DNA from: Humulus lupulus
Lineage: Eukaryota > Streptophyta > Magnoliopsida > Rosales > Cannabaceae
Direction: 5' to 3'
Assembly (NCBI RefSeq): GCF_963169125.1
Contig: NC_084798.1
Coordinates: forward strand, 171,149,980-171,213,979
Length of the DNA: 64,000 nt
The position numbers were made by a program, and so were the translations under genes. The notes under the pieces were generated by a model. It saw only the letters and a program-made list of their open reading frames with translations, was not told where the DNA came from and did no database searches. How positions within the stretch are numbered: position 1 is the first letter of the stretch; each line of letters opens with the position of its first letter. Below are positions 1-10,547 of the stretch, in pieces.

Positions 1-130
1 GAAGGATAAAGTCTTGCTGAGCTAGACCATCGTCTTGGTGAAAGTGTTGTGGAGGAACAGCAAGGTTGAGGAGGCGACATGGGAACTTGAATCAGTGATG
101 CGGGAGCGGTATCCCGAGTTATTCAAGTAA
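1..130 (+). pseudogene. Ty3/gypsy pol C-terminal end (chromovirus type), fragment
   Basis: The frame ending at the TAA of 128-130 reads a tail typical of plant chromovirus polyproteins (VEEATWELESVMRERYPELF, preceded by VLWRN), which sits at the end of the integrase/chromodomain region. An in-frame TAG at 23-25 interrupts it, so this copy is already damaged. The rest of the element lies off the left edge. A polypurine stretch and a 3' LTR follow directly, which fixes the element's orientation as plus. Motif and context are clear; the Tekay/Del-type lineage is an inference from LTR style. Confidence 0.85.
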
Positions 131-151
131 TTTCGAGGACGAAATTTATGT

Positions 152-165
152 AAGAAGGGGATAGT
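152..165 (+). other. Polypurine tract of the left gypsy element
   Basis: A purine-rich stretch (aagaaggggatag) lies immediately before the LTR start TGTAACGACC. This is the expected position for the plus-strand priming site of reverse transcription. Confidence 0.7.
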
Positions 166-2319
166 TGTAACGACCCAAATTTGTTAATAAGGCTTAGGGC
201 CTTGTTTAGCGTGCCTGGAAGGCAATAAGTGATTTATTGTTATAATATGTGAGTATGTGATTAGTGATGCATGTTTAGGTGGATTAAATATGCATGTGGG
301 CCCCGTTTTGGTTATTAGGGGCATGTTTGTAATTTTAGTCATTGAGGGCATAAATGTGATACTTGTAATAACTGTAATCTAATTGTGATATATCTGTGTT
401 GCACGATCCGAGACAGTCCTAGGGAGCGGTTAGCTAGATAGTCACAACGGGGTCAAAAATCCGACTCGGGGCAAGTCGAGGGGTATTTCGGGTATTAGAC
501 ATTTTATGGGGTTATCGGGTTATGGAAATAAATATTTGGAGATATATTCGAGGTTAGAATGTTTAGGAGGGAATATTGGGTTAATTTACCATTTTTCCCT
601 CGGGGATGTTTTTGGCACCCCAAGCTTTGAGGTAACCTTAAAGACCTAAGTTAAATAAAATAGAATTTAGAAAACACTTAGAAATTTGGAGAAACCGACC
701 CAAGCTTCTTCTTCTTTTGCTCTCTTTTTCTCTAAACCATACTAAGGTAAACTTTGAGGAGATTAAGCTAGGAAATTCATAATTCAGGGATGGAGCTTTG
801 GGGGATTAAGCTTGGAACTAAGAAGATTAGCTCAGAGAATTAATTAAACAAAAGTAAGCCTCTAACTTGATGAATTATATTGGTTTCTGCTGATATTTTA
901 GAGTATTGCATGTGTGTTGGGTGAAGAATCATCTTTGAGGTTAATGAGGTTTTTAGCTAGAATTCTTGTTAGGTTTTGTTGCTGAGTTCACGGTATAACT
1001 CCTGTGATGGTTAGCTTGAGTTGTGGGGATGATTTTGGGATAAATTGAATGGGTTTTCATGGAAATAATGGAGGATTTTTCTAGGTTCGAAGGGTCGGGC
1101 CGCAGCATTGTTCTTGTTGAGTCGCGGCCCTCCAAAGCATTTTGGTGGTCAGGAAGAAGGGCAGGCTGCGGCATGCCCTTACTTGAGCCACAGTGCGCCT
1201 GCCCTGTTTTGGGGATGCTCTCTGATTGGGGGCGAGCCGCGGCTCTTAGTGCATTTTTGGGCTTTTAAGAGGTTTTAGGCTTGGGAATTCAAAGGTTAAG
1301 GCTCGAGATGGATTTTATCACCCGGATTGATAGAATTCAAGGTCCCGGAGATTAGAATTATGACCCAAAGTTATTTAGGGGATTAGAACTTGATGGATGG
1401 ATATTGGTGGTGCATTGTGACTAGGATTTCAGCAAAGCTCGGACTAGGGGACTGTGCTCGGGACATCGGTGCTTGGAAAGCTTGGGACATAGGTAAGAAA
1501 ACTATTGTTCCCATAGAGCTTGTGTTGCAGGGCACGACCCTATATGATTGTGTTGCAGGGCTTGGCCCTATATGACTGTGTTGCAGGGCGTAGCCCTTTG
1601 ATTGAACTTATATGTGTTTAAGTATTTGTTTAGTTATACTATGTGTACATATAAATGAATGAACGGTAAGAGCCAAGAATGGCGAGGGCCGAGAACGGAA
1701 AAGGTCAAGAACGGCAAGGGGCCGGGAATAGCATTTAGCATTCGGAGTGCGAGTTGCCAGGGTGAGACCCTAAAGGATACCTGTGATATCCTCACGGTGT
1801 GGACCGCGAACCCAGGGCCTGGTAAAGCGCTTGGGACGACATGGTCGTACGTGTATAGCCTGAGGATGGCTTGTTTATATGTTAAGTGTTTGATATGCAT
1901 AAGTTATCTGCTTGTGAGGGTTTTTTTACTGGGCTTCGACTCACAGGTGCTCTATGGTGTAGGTAAGGGCAAGGGGAAAGTCGACCAACCATGAGTATGG
2001 AGAGTGTCAAGCAGCGCGTACATGTTTGGCTTGCCTAGCTGCCACGGCTAGGGGTATTTTTGGGAGATGATTGTACCAAACCTAAATTTTGTCGTTTAGT
2101 CGACTATGATTATTTTTTTTTGAGTTGTAAATATTTCTAAACAGTATTTTGGGATCCGAAATGTTAATCTTTTTATGATTTTCAGTAAATAGAATTATTT
2201 TTAAAGTTTATGTCTCTATTTATGGTTTAGTTACACGTTTGTCTTAAAACCTCGATTAGCAAGTTAAATGCACGTTTAAAACACACTTAGTAACGGCTCT
2301 AAGGAAGTAGGGCATTACA
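166..2319 (+). mobile_element. 3' LTR of a Ty3/gypsy element (family A)
   Basis: The LTR starts TGTAACGACCCAAATTT after the polypurine tract and ends ...GGGCATTACA, giving TG...CA ends and 2154 bp. The DNA beyond it (atcatcctcc...) is minus-strand copia integrase sequence, so the element is inserted in that copia copy; the target repeat would be atcat at 2320-2324. The opposite-strand LTR at 60464-62575 shares its first and last bases and its length (2112 bp), so both belong to one family. It carries no gene; short ORFs inside it are chance. Confidence 0.88.
1523..1607 (+). repeat. 28-bp tandem repeats, each with a small hairpin, inside the LTR
   Basis: Three units of about 28 bp begin TTGCAGGGC. 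Each holds a short inverted repeat: AGGGC-TTG-GCCCT and AGGGC-GTA-GCCCT are perfect 5-bp stems, while AGGGC-ACG-ACCCT keeps four pairs. Compare the larger array of similar period in the LTR at 35010-39837. Confidence 0.75.
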
Positions 2320-2459
2320 ATCATCCTCCCCCTAACGAGCAGGAGGAGATGAAGGCAAAAAATAGGGTGTGTTTTTTTTCACGAAAGTAACATCAATAGA
2401 AACAAGATATTTGTTAAGATCAGGACAATAACACCTATACCCTTTCTGAAGACTAGAAT
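2320..2459 (-). pseudogene. Ty1/copia polyprotein fragment, end of integrase domain
   Basis: Read on the minus strand, this encodes LQKGYRCYCPDLNKYLVS followed by the D-V-T-F motif, the hallmark after the copia integrase core. It is the direct continuation of the frame that stops at 19354 (CVFLGYS). The 16.9-kb element at 2460-19348 separates the two, and the family A gypsy LTR cuts the other side. A stop follows a few residues downstream. The RT and RNase H parts must lie left of the window. Confidence 0.9.
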
Positions 2460-3482
2460 TGTTATATTATTTCATATAATATAATGTTAGATTAAATAAT
2501 GTGACAAAATGTGATTTGTCACACCTTGTAACATATTATTGAGAGTCACAAAATTAGACACATGTGTGTGCCCAAATGTGACATATTTTGGAGTTACAAA
2601 ATCAGTTACAAATTTGTAACTCCCAAATATTACCCAATAATGTGTATATTATATGTTACACATTTGAGTTTGGATTTCAAAAAGTCATGATGAAATATGG
2701 CTGTTGGAGACATGTTTTTAACTCTCAATAGGTGCTTGGAGGTTACAAAATCATGTGGGAAAGAATTTACATTTTGGAAAAATGACTTTTTTGTGTTGAA
2801 AATGGCCTATGGCCGCGACCTGGGGGACAGAAGCCAGTGGCCGTGGCCACTGAAAAGTCCTGGCCGCGGCCAGTGAGGCTAACAGCCTATTTGGTTTTTT
2901 AGGTTTGTCCAAATTGAACGGTTCTAACGTCCCAAATAACTCTCAAATCTCCATTTTAATTCCATAAACATCAAATTAAACATTGGTAACAGCCATGGGG
3001 GTTGGTGGAATTTGAAATTCAAAGGGGTATCTCAAACTCTATAAATAGGAGCCTAATGCTCACTTGTAAGACACACCATTTTCCATCCACAAAGCCCTTG
3101 GCTGGAAAATACACCATAGAGGCTTGATAATTCCAGAGAGCTATTTCCTAGAGAGATCCCTTAGTGCTTAGAGAATAGGGGGAAATAAGCTTTTTGACAT
3201 AGGTTTTGAACCTCGCTCAACTTGGTGATCCCCACTACTGTACACTTTGGTTGTGTGAGAGCTTGTTCTTTCATTGATCTTTTCATTCTGTTGTTCTTCT
3301 TGTATTATTAGTGTATTGAGTTTGTAATTCTCTTCCTTCTCTTATTTCTATTTACTTGTATTTTGAGCAATTGAGTTGTAATATTTATTTAATCAATTAC
3401 CTTGTCTATTGTATTCTTTGCATAGAGTTGTATTTTGGTTTTTTCCATATTTTCATTGAGCAATAACATATATTCTCTAACA
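2460..3482 (+). repeat. Left LTR of the non-autonomous element
   Basis: The LTR is 1023 bp, TGTTATATT...CTCTAACA. A TATA-like ctataaatagg lies near 3037 and a short GC-rich stretch with ggccgcggcc-like palindromic pieces lies near 2810-2880. Relative to the right LTR it keeps an extra block of about 20 bp at 2848-2870. Confidence 0.92.
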
Positions 3483-5259
3483 ATAAAAAACATATCATCA
3501 TTTTCAATGGAAGGAGAAACCATGGAGATCATATGAGGATCCAACTTTGAAAAGATGGTAAAATAAGGTAATATTCTTCTTTGGTTTTCTTAGAAGATCT
3601 AATGGTTTTCATATTGTGATAGAAATGAGAAGAAGAAAAGTTTATAAATGAGATTCATTGTTTTCTAATCTCCTTTGTTTTTCAAATATAGTGGTTAGAT
3701 TAGAAGATAATTTAATATATTGAGTTTTTGTTATATGGGATTAATATGTAAATAATCTAGTAGATTGTTGGGTAAAATGCTAGCATGTCATAGAATTGTC
3801 TTATTATGTGATAATGATAAATTATTAGAATGACAATTTTATGAGTTTTATATGACATGCCTATATATTCATTTTGTGAATCAATAGAAATGTGAAATCA
3901 TATGTGTATGATATTTGTAATTCATGTTTTCATATTAATAAAGAGCCATATTAGTATGATATAAGCCATATATGTTGACAACTATGTGGAATTATAATCA
4001 TGCAAACATTTGTGAGATGTTAATAGGTTTTATCCTATAATATTGTTAGTATGTAATTTGTGAATAAAAAGAATAATTTGAGAAATTAAAATTCTTATTT
4101 AAAGTGTTGAGCATCTCAATTATGAGATAAGAAAAGACTAACCTAAGGGGGTTACATCTTTTGATAAGTGTCTTGCAATTGCAAGAAAAATGGATCAAGG
4201 TGGATAAAAAAATTGTGGGAGGACATATTGACTCAATAGACTTATAGTCTAGAGTGTGGTCAAATGAAATATATTTGAGAATTATTTAGTGACAATAATT
4301 CTTAAATATTCAATGAGGAGACATTTTCAAAATTGGAGAAGCAATTTTGAATCTTTACACCAATGGTGAATAAAAGAGAACTTTATTTATTTTGGTTAAA
4401 GATTGTAATATGTTTAAATTAATCTCAATGAGGAGATAATTTTAAACAAAAACATAAGAAATCAAAGTGTTTAAACAAATCAATGAGTGTTTATTTTCTT
4501 TGATTTAAAGTGTTTAAAAAATTGACATTTTCATTTTGATTTTGATGAGAAAATCAATGGATGTCAAATTGATGTTTTCAAAAGAATCTCAAAGAGACTC
4601 TCAAGAAATACACAAAATTTGTTTAAGTGATTTTGAGATTATTTAGACAACTAAAAATGAAAATTTGTGATTATTTGTTTTAGAAATTCTTACATTACAT
4701 TTATGTCACATTTTTATATTGCGAAATACATAAAAGAAAGAAACTAAGTAAAAGTTGCTTTGAAAGAAGTGTGTCTTGCTTTAGCAAGTAAATAAATCAA
4801 GATAAACATTGAGGTTTTTAATCTTGATCTATTGAGTGTTTATCATGTAGCTTAAGGACTCATGATGAACTTTGAGAATCACAGGTCCAGATTTATCTTG
4901 GAGGATAAAAGACTTAATAGAAATGAAGAGATTTCAATTTTAAAGTGATATTTTATTATCACTATGTGAAATATGTGGGGGTGATGCTCCAAAGTTAATC
5001 AATTGATTTTGTTTCTAATCAATTGATTAATTTGGTCATCCTATCAAATAAGTGATTTGGAATTTCATATTCTAAATCACATTGGCTATATGTGTATAGA
5101 ATAAACAAATATAGGCATGTTTGGTGTCTAAAGTTGTTGTTTTGTAATATTTTGATTCAAGAAGGAATCAATTTAAAACATAAATGAGAATTCTAGAAAC
5201 AAAATAGGTTTCTAGAATTAATATTCAAATGTTTATCTTGGATATTAAACTATAAAATA
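3483..5259 (+). other. Internal region of the non-autonomous element, left part
   Basis: AT-rich DNA with no ORF over 60 codons and no recognisable domain or primer binding site. It ends at the target duplication gtggg (5260-5264) of the inserted Tat element. Confidence 0.7.
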
Positions 5260-5264
5260 GTGGG

Positions 5265-6338
5265 TGTTGACGGTGTGAACTCGTCAACGAAGTTAAGTTG
5301 GAAAAATTATCAAATTAAAATCGCTAATTGGAAAGCTATGAAAACTTGAACAATAACTCAAGAACAATAGAATAACAACAATGGAGAATTCAGTATCTCA
5401 TTCACACTAATGTCTTTGCTACAGTTAAATTTCCAACCCCCCTTCAGGTGGCCTTGGAATTCAATTTATAGTAGGCTCTAACGGCCTTAGGTACATAGTG
5501 GTCCAGGGGACCAAATGGTACAAACGTACTGTACTAGGGGAGTGTCTTCAGAGGTTGTGGCTGTACATCCCGTACAGGAGCAGGTGTCAGGGGGATGTCT
5601 CCACTACTTGTCTGTACTCCTTCTTGAGGCGTGGTAGCAGGCGTGTTGGCGCAGGAGGTAGTGGTGTCGGCTCTGACCCATGGCCGTAGACGTACGGACC
5701 ACAATCCTCGCTGGCACTGGCATCCGTACCTAGTACCCGGTCGTACAAATATGTCTCATTCGACTCGTTCTGGATCTACTAAGCATAGGGACTTTGAGGT
5801 TGTGAAAAAGGGGATCTTTGGTGTCCGTATTGGCCGTGGCGTTGAATAGGGGTCTTGGGCCCATGCGCATCAAGTCACGGTGTGTCGGCCTCCTGAGAAG
5901 ATGGTGGGCTGGTGGACCTCCCGGGGCGCGCGCGCGTGGGACCTTGCGCGGCCTCGCGCACGGGGCGCCATTGGTGGCCTCGCAGCCTCCCTCGGCCCCG
6001 CGCATGGGCATGGTAGGAGTGGCCCAAGGGCCTCGCTGAATAGGGCGCCTCGCCCTATGGTGGCCTCGCTAAATAAGGCACCTCGCCCCCTACGATGGCC
6101 TCGCTAAATAAGGCACCTCACGGAATAGGGTGCCTCGTCCCCTAGGATGGTCACGCGACATGGCAGCCTCGCGACTTGATGGCCTCGCGGAACAGCGTCC
6201 TCGCGAGACGGGATGGTCTCGCGGATCAGGGGGGTCTCGCCCATCTGATGGCCATGCGAAATGGGGGGGGGGGGGGGGGGGGAGTACGCCCAGGTGACGA
6301 CCTTGCATTTTCCCTTGATGAGATTATGAGCATCAACA
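5265..6338 (-). repeat. 3' LTR of the Tat element
   Basis: The LTR is 1074 bp and on the plus strand reads TGTTGACGGTG...GAGCATCAACA. It is GC-rich, unlike its surroundings. It contains about seven degenerate 34-bp units at 6026-6255 and a 20-G run at 6263-6282. Confidence 0.93.
6026..6255 (-). repeat. GC-rich degenerate 34-bp tandem repeats in the LTR
   Basis: Repeated units start ggcctcgc (ggcctcgctgaatagggcg, ggcctcgctaaataaggcac and so on), about seven copies with substitutions. The same array is present in the other LTR at about 17237-17465. Confidence 0.8.
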
Positions 6339-6352
6339 CTTGCCCCCCTAGT
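6339..6352 (-). other. Polypurine tract of the Tat element
   Basis: On the minus strand, tagggggggcaag abuts the 3' LTR start, the expected second-strand priming site. Confidence 0.75.
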
Positions 6353-6399
6353 CTAGGAGAGGGCCTTAAGGTGCTCTTGTAGACTATTCATCTTGGTTC

Positions 6400-6409
6400 C
6401 TATAAATAG
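6400..6409 (+). promoter_or_regulatory. TATA box ahead of the antisense gene
   Basis: The sequence ctataaatagg is a near-consensus plant TATA box on the plus strand, opposite to gag-pol. It lies about 560 bp upstream of the first ATG considered for the antisense gene. Its orientation and position suggest that gene has its own Pol II promoter; transcription itself is not shown. Confidence 0.5.
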
Positions 6410-6440
6410 GCCTTCATGCATGGCTTAATATTTACATCTT

Positions 6441-6575
6441 ACCTCCTTGGCTTAGTGGTGGTTAGACCCTTGCTCCTTTCAAGAGGTAAAGGGTTCAATC
6501 CCCCACAACCACACTTTCTCTATTATTTCATCACTTTTCCATTTTTTCATCATCATTCATTTTTTTTTTTTTTTA
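6441..6575 (+). other. tRNA-like / SINE-like module with box A and box B
   Basis: TGGCTTAGTGG (6448-6458) matches the Pol III box A consensus TGGCNNAGTGG, and GGTTCAATCCC (6492-6502) fits box B. Their spacing of about 44 bp is that of a tRNA gene. Between them a CTC/GAG stem closes a 7-base loop with TTC in the anticodon position. The acceptor and D stems do not pair well, so this is not a functional tRNA. A long T run at about 6560-6575 could be a SINE-type tail or a terminator. A SINE insertion or a decayed tRNA copy are both possible. Confidence 0.45.
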
Positions 6576-6965
6576 GCTAGTTTCTTGGTGTGTACATTTT
6601 TGGGCTAACACACTTTTCTGATTAATTCTTGCAGACGCGCATTTTCAACGCTTTGGTGCTTTTCGCCTCCCAACCTTCCTTGGACTCCGACTTCGTTCTT
6701 TCAATTGCTTGAGGTGTATTTTCTTTTCTTCTCCCGTTTATTTACTTATTTTATCGGATTCAGACCAACAACACTAGGGATGGGGTACGTTAGCCCGAGC
6801 TTGTTTTGACCATACGCGCACCCCTCCTCTTTCTTTTTATACATATACCTTGTAGTAGTCCATTTAGGGCGTTTGCACCTAGGGGTATTAAGCCTGTTCC
6901 TTTGTGTTTTGTAGTCTTCCCCTTGTTTAAACGTGACCCCCTTTTTGCTGTTGGGACGTGGTTTC

Positions 6966-7535
6966 ATGGCCAGTGAGGGCCCGTCCGACATACCCTCGAG
7001 GGCTGAGTTTATCGACCTGTCTTCAGATCCCGAGTCCCCTGAGGGCAGCCCTTACCAGGACTATGATTCTTTGAGGCAGGCCCGCATTCGCCACCTCGAG
7101 TGCATGGCTGATCTTAGGCATAAAATTTGGGTGGTAGAGAGCGAAATCGACTCGGTGTCGAGGGGAGACGGAGGACCTTCACCCCCGGGCCTTAGTGACC
7201 ATATAGCGCGTCTTAGGACGACTCTTTTTGAATTGCGGTGGGAGTTAGAGTTTATGGAGGGACACATTCCGCCAGAACCTCCCACTCCCCCTTCGCCTGA
7301 TGACGATCACGGGGCTATTAACTCCTCTCCTCAGGCCCTAGTCTCCGTTGATCCTGGCTTAGCGCTTCCGCCATCGCTCCCTCGATGGAAAACCCTTGCT
7401 AGGAAGAGAAAATGGAGGGTTAAGTGCTCTGCCTCTTCCTCACATGCTTCTTTTGATTTTGCAGATATGTCGAAGGTACGCAGACAGGTGTCCGTCCAGG
7501 AAGAAGACGACGCCCCCTACTGGCGTCCAGCCTAG
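6966..7535 (+). CDS. 5' coding part of the antisense gene in the Tat element
   Basis: An open frame from ATG 6966 (an in-frame ATG also lies at 6933) to the TAG at 7533-7535 encodes an acidic, Pro/Ser-rich leader (MASEGPSDIPSRAEFIDL...) with a helical central stretch. I do not recognise a domain. The main antisense protein continues in another frame (phase of 7544). That frame is also open back past 7464, where a strong acceptor (ttgattttgcag) lies. Either an intron joins the two parts or a one-base shift separates them; I found no donor that fits both phase and length, so the junction is open. Confidence 0.5.
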   Translation: MASEGPSDIPSRAEFIDLSSDPESPEGSPYQDYDSLRQARIRHLECMADLRHKIWVVESEIDSVSRGDGGPSPPGLSDHIARLRTTLFELRWELEFMEGHIPPEPPTPPSPDDDHGAINSSPQALVSVDPGLALPPSLPRWKTLARKRKWRVKCSASSSHASFDFADMSKVRRQVSVQEEDDAPYWRPA

Positions 7536-7543
7536 TGTCCCAT

Positions 7544-9384
7544 ATGTCTTCGAACAAACTGAAGACCATCGTGAAGCGCTACCGAACTCCTCCAGAATAC
7601 GCCCTGCATGTTCCTCAGGAGACCTGCCGGGCCGACCGCCCTGAGAAGGGCTTTGTGGCTTTGAGTGAGCAGATTATGAAGGCGGGTGGCACCATTCCTC
7701 TACATCCGTTCTTTGTGGCGGTTCTCAACTATTTTGATTTGGCCCCTCTCCAACTGTCGCCCAACAGTTGGTTGACTTTAAGTTGCCTCTTTCTTTGGTT
7801 CAAGGATAATGAGCAACGCGCCCCGACGGCACAAGAGGTGCATTCCTTGTACAACCTTATTGGGGTGTACAATTCCAAGGGCTTCTATTACTTGCAGAAG
7901 GCCAATAGTGAGCTTCCCTTGATAGATGGCTCGGTGTCTAACCCAGGGTCCTGGAAACAAGAGTTTTTCTGGGTACAGGGGCCTCTTTCAGTTCGTGAAG
8001 GCTTTCGCGCTGAACCTAGTAAGTATCCAGGTCTTTTTCTTTTTCTTATTAGAACTCACCGTTTTGCACTCTTGCTTGTACTGATATTGGTGCGGTTCTT
8101 GCAGGGCAATTTGCTGATCCCTCGGTCATCGGGTCGGAGGCGGAGGCGATAAACAGACTCATTGAAGCAGACCCCGCCCTGAAGAAGGCAGCAGTCCTAT
8201 TTACCATGACGAATCTCAATCGCCACCAATTGTCTCCGGTCTCTAACCCCAAGTTCCTATGGTCAATCACCGGGTCTAAGAAGGTTGTGGCTACGCCGGC
8301 TGGGCCATCACTGCACGAAGATGAGGCTGAGGTGGAGATGGAGGATGCCCCCCTGTCCCCCAGGGGACATCCTCCTCATGACTCCCATGACCAGGACATG
8401 GCCTTTCACCCTCTAGGCCCGCAGGCCGCGGCAGGATGCTACGCCTCTCCTGGCCACGGTGGCGGCGATGCCTTCCCTCCAATTCCTCATGATCTTGGCA
8501 TACCGGATGCTGATTTCGTCGGGCTCGCGGAGCTCCCACCCGATGCACCAGAGTCTCAATTTTTCTCTTCTGCTGCGCCTCCTCCTGCCTCGGCGAGTGG
8601 GTCGTCTGTCCCAGTCCAACCAGATGCTCCTAGCGTGGAGGCAGAGGCTTGGGTGACCAGGATGGCCTCAGTTTATGGGCAGCGTTTCGTTCCAATAGCT
8701 GAGAGTCTCCCTGTCTCCGACTGGAGGGGCCTGGGGAACGTGACTCAATCAGACCTCGGGGAGATGCTAAGGCGTGCTGCGGCCTGGGTGAGGCTTTTCA
8801 CTTTGCGTTGATTAGTATTATGCATAGATGCACATGTGTTCTTCTTTTTGTTACTTATTGCTGATGCCATTGGTTTTCTTGTGCAGGTCTATATCGTGTC
8901 TCTTCGACATGCTGACTCAACTGGCATCCTTTCCGCATCTACCACTGAGAGGGACGGCCTCATAGTCCAGGTCCAGGAGCTCGAAAATGAGCTTAGCGCA
9001 ACCAAGGTCCAATTGTCGAAAGCCCGGATTAAGTACACCAAGTCGGACTCGAAGAATGAGCAGCTGAAAGCTAAGATCAAGGTGTTGAAGGGCAAGGCTA
9101 AATGCTTGGAGCGCGAGCTCAAGGAGGCCAAGGCCGCTGCGTCCGGGTCGCATGAGATGGTTGTTCGACAGGGGACTGAAGTTGAGGCCCTTAGGACTGA
9201 ACTACAGTCGGCTCAGGAGAAGGTCGCTTCCTTGGAGGCGGAGAAGGCTGTAACCGAGCGCAAGTCTATAGACCGGGCTTTTTACAATGTGTGGAGGCAG
9301 GATCCCAACTTCGACTTCTCCTCTTTTGGCGAGCAAGCTGTTGCCCGAGCGGCCTGGTGGAGTGCCCACTACAGGAGGCCTTGA
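7544..9384 (+). CDS. Antisense gene (aORF) of the Tat element, 'putative gypsy-type transposon' domain protein, three exons
   Basis: Exon 1, 7544-8030, starts MSSNKLKTIVKRY and holds the segment (about residues 25-155: ...PLHPFFVAVLNYFDLAPLQL...) known from plant proteins labelled putative gypsy type transposon (Transposase_28-like). Intron 8031-8104 (CAG/GTCTTT to TTGCAG/G) and intron 8788-8886 (TGG/GTGAGG to GTGCAG/GTC) both restore frame exactly. Exon 2 is acidic and Pro-rich. Exon 3 (8887-9384) is a long coiled coil rich in Lys, Glu and Gln ending ...SFGEQAVARAAWWSAHYRRP. Intact frames across two introns in a young element imply it was recently functional. Plant Tat elements are known to carry such antisense ORFs; their role is unknown. 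Confidence 0.75.
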
Positions 9385-9929
9385 ACTAGTTTCGCTCCTT
9401 TTTTGTTTTTTTTTATTTTGTAACGTCATTACTAGTGCTACTTTTCTGTTAGTAACCCTTGTATTGTCTTGAGAACTCCTTTCTTTTTTATGTATGAATA
9501 CATGTGATGTTGTTGTTTATTTCTTGTTCTACTGCATTTGAGGCCCTTTTATGCCTGTATGACGCGGTTTGGTTGGTTCCCTTCTTTTATTTGTCAGGCT
9601 GGAGGTCCTTTGGATCCCATGTGAGAGGGTTCACTGGGACCTCTTTTGGTGCCTCTTGGCGGTTTTTGTAAGGATATTTTGACCCCTTGGGTCTTAGCTA
9701 TCCTTTTGGGTTTTTCTTGCGCGCGCTTATTATTTCTTTGCGAGAGGCGTCCCTCTCGTCCTTTTGCATAGTACTATTTCGGCAAGGGTCTCTTTTGGGA
9801 CCCTTTTTGGCTAGGCGGCTTGGTGGCCGCTCTAGACTTATTAGTGTTGTCACTGTATATATATTTTTCTTTCGTAAGGCCTTTTGGCCTCCTTGATGTT
9901 CACGAGGGTAGCTAATCCTCGTAAACTCA

Positions 9930-10225
9930 GGGGAGGCCTTGCAAGGTCTTTTTACTACTTTCTATGTTTAGGGACTTCGTCTAAGGCCCCGATATAAGGG
10001 GTCCTTCTAGGGCCTCCCATTGAACGGTCCTCTTCAGGGCTATGGTCCTTCTCGGGTCCTCCCAATGCATAGGGGGTCGTTTTTAGGCTACTCCTAATTG
10101 AGGGCTCTTTTCAAGATCCCTTATCAGAGGGTCTTTTTTAGGAGCCTCTTTTTTTTTAGGAGGGCGAGGGGTCCTTTCCAAGACCCTCCGTTAGAGGGTC
10201 CTTTTCAGGCTTCCCTTGCTAGCTG
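9930..10225 (+). repeat. Degenerate 27-31-bp tandem repeats between antisense gene and pol
   Basis: Eight or more diverged units built on gggtccttttcaggcctccc. The position, in the 3' untranslated part of a Tat element, matches the hypervariable tandem arrays known for this lineage. The whole stretch 9385-10547 has no gene. Confidence 0.65.
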
Positions 10226-10547
10226 TGTTATCGCCCCCTGCCCTGCCCCCCAAGTGTTTGGTGAAATTTATTTCGGCGGACACTTTGGCTGATGCCCTGG
10301 TATTGAAGAAAAAATAACACACGGAGAGGCTAACAGTTTTACTTATAATACGTGGTTTCATTCATTATATTCGTAACATAATGGCCTCATACACGTAGTT
10401 GCAACGGTACATAGGTGATTTTCACATAAAACAAAATAAAATGGCTCACACCTACTTAGGAGGTTATCTAGGTAACCTCTTTGATTTCTTCCTACCATAT
10501 CAAGGCAGCGTGCTACACTTGTGCTTTTATCCGTGGGCATGGGCGTC

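Noticed and set aside
1659..1994. 111-codon ORF inside the first LTR
   Set aside because: It lies wholly within LTR sequence, has no recognisable domain and looks like chance.
6448..6502. A functional tRNA-Glu gene
   Set aside because: Box A and box B fit, but the acceptor, D and T stems do not pair properly, so only a tRNA-like module is claimed.
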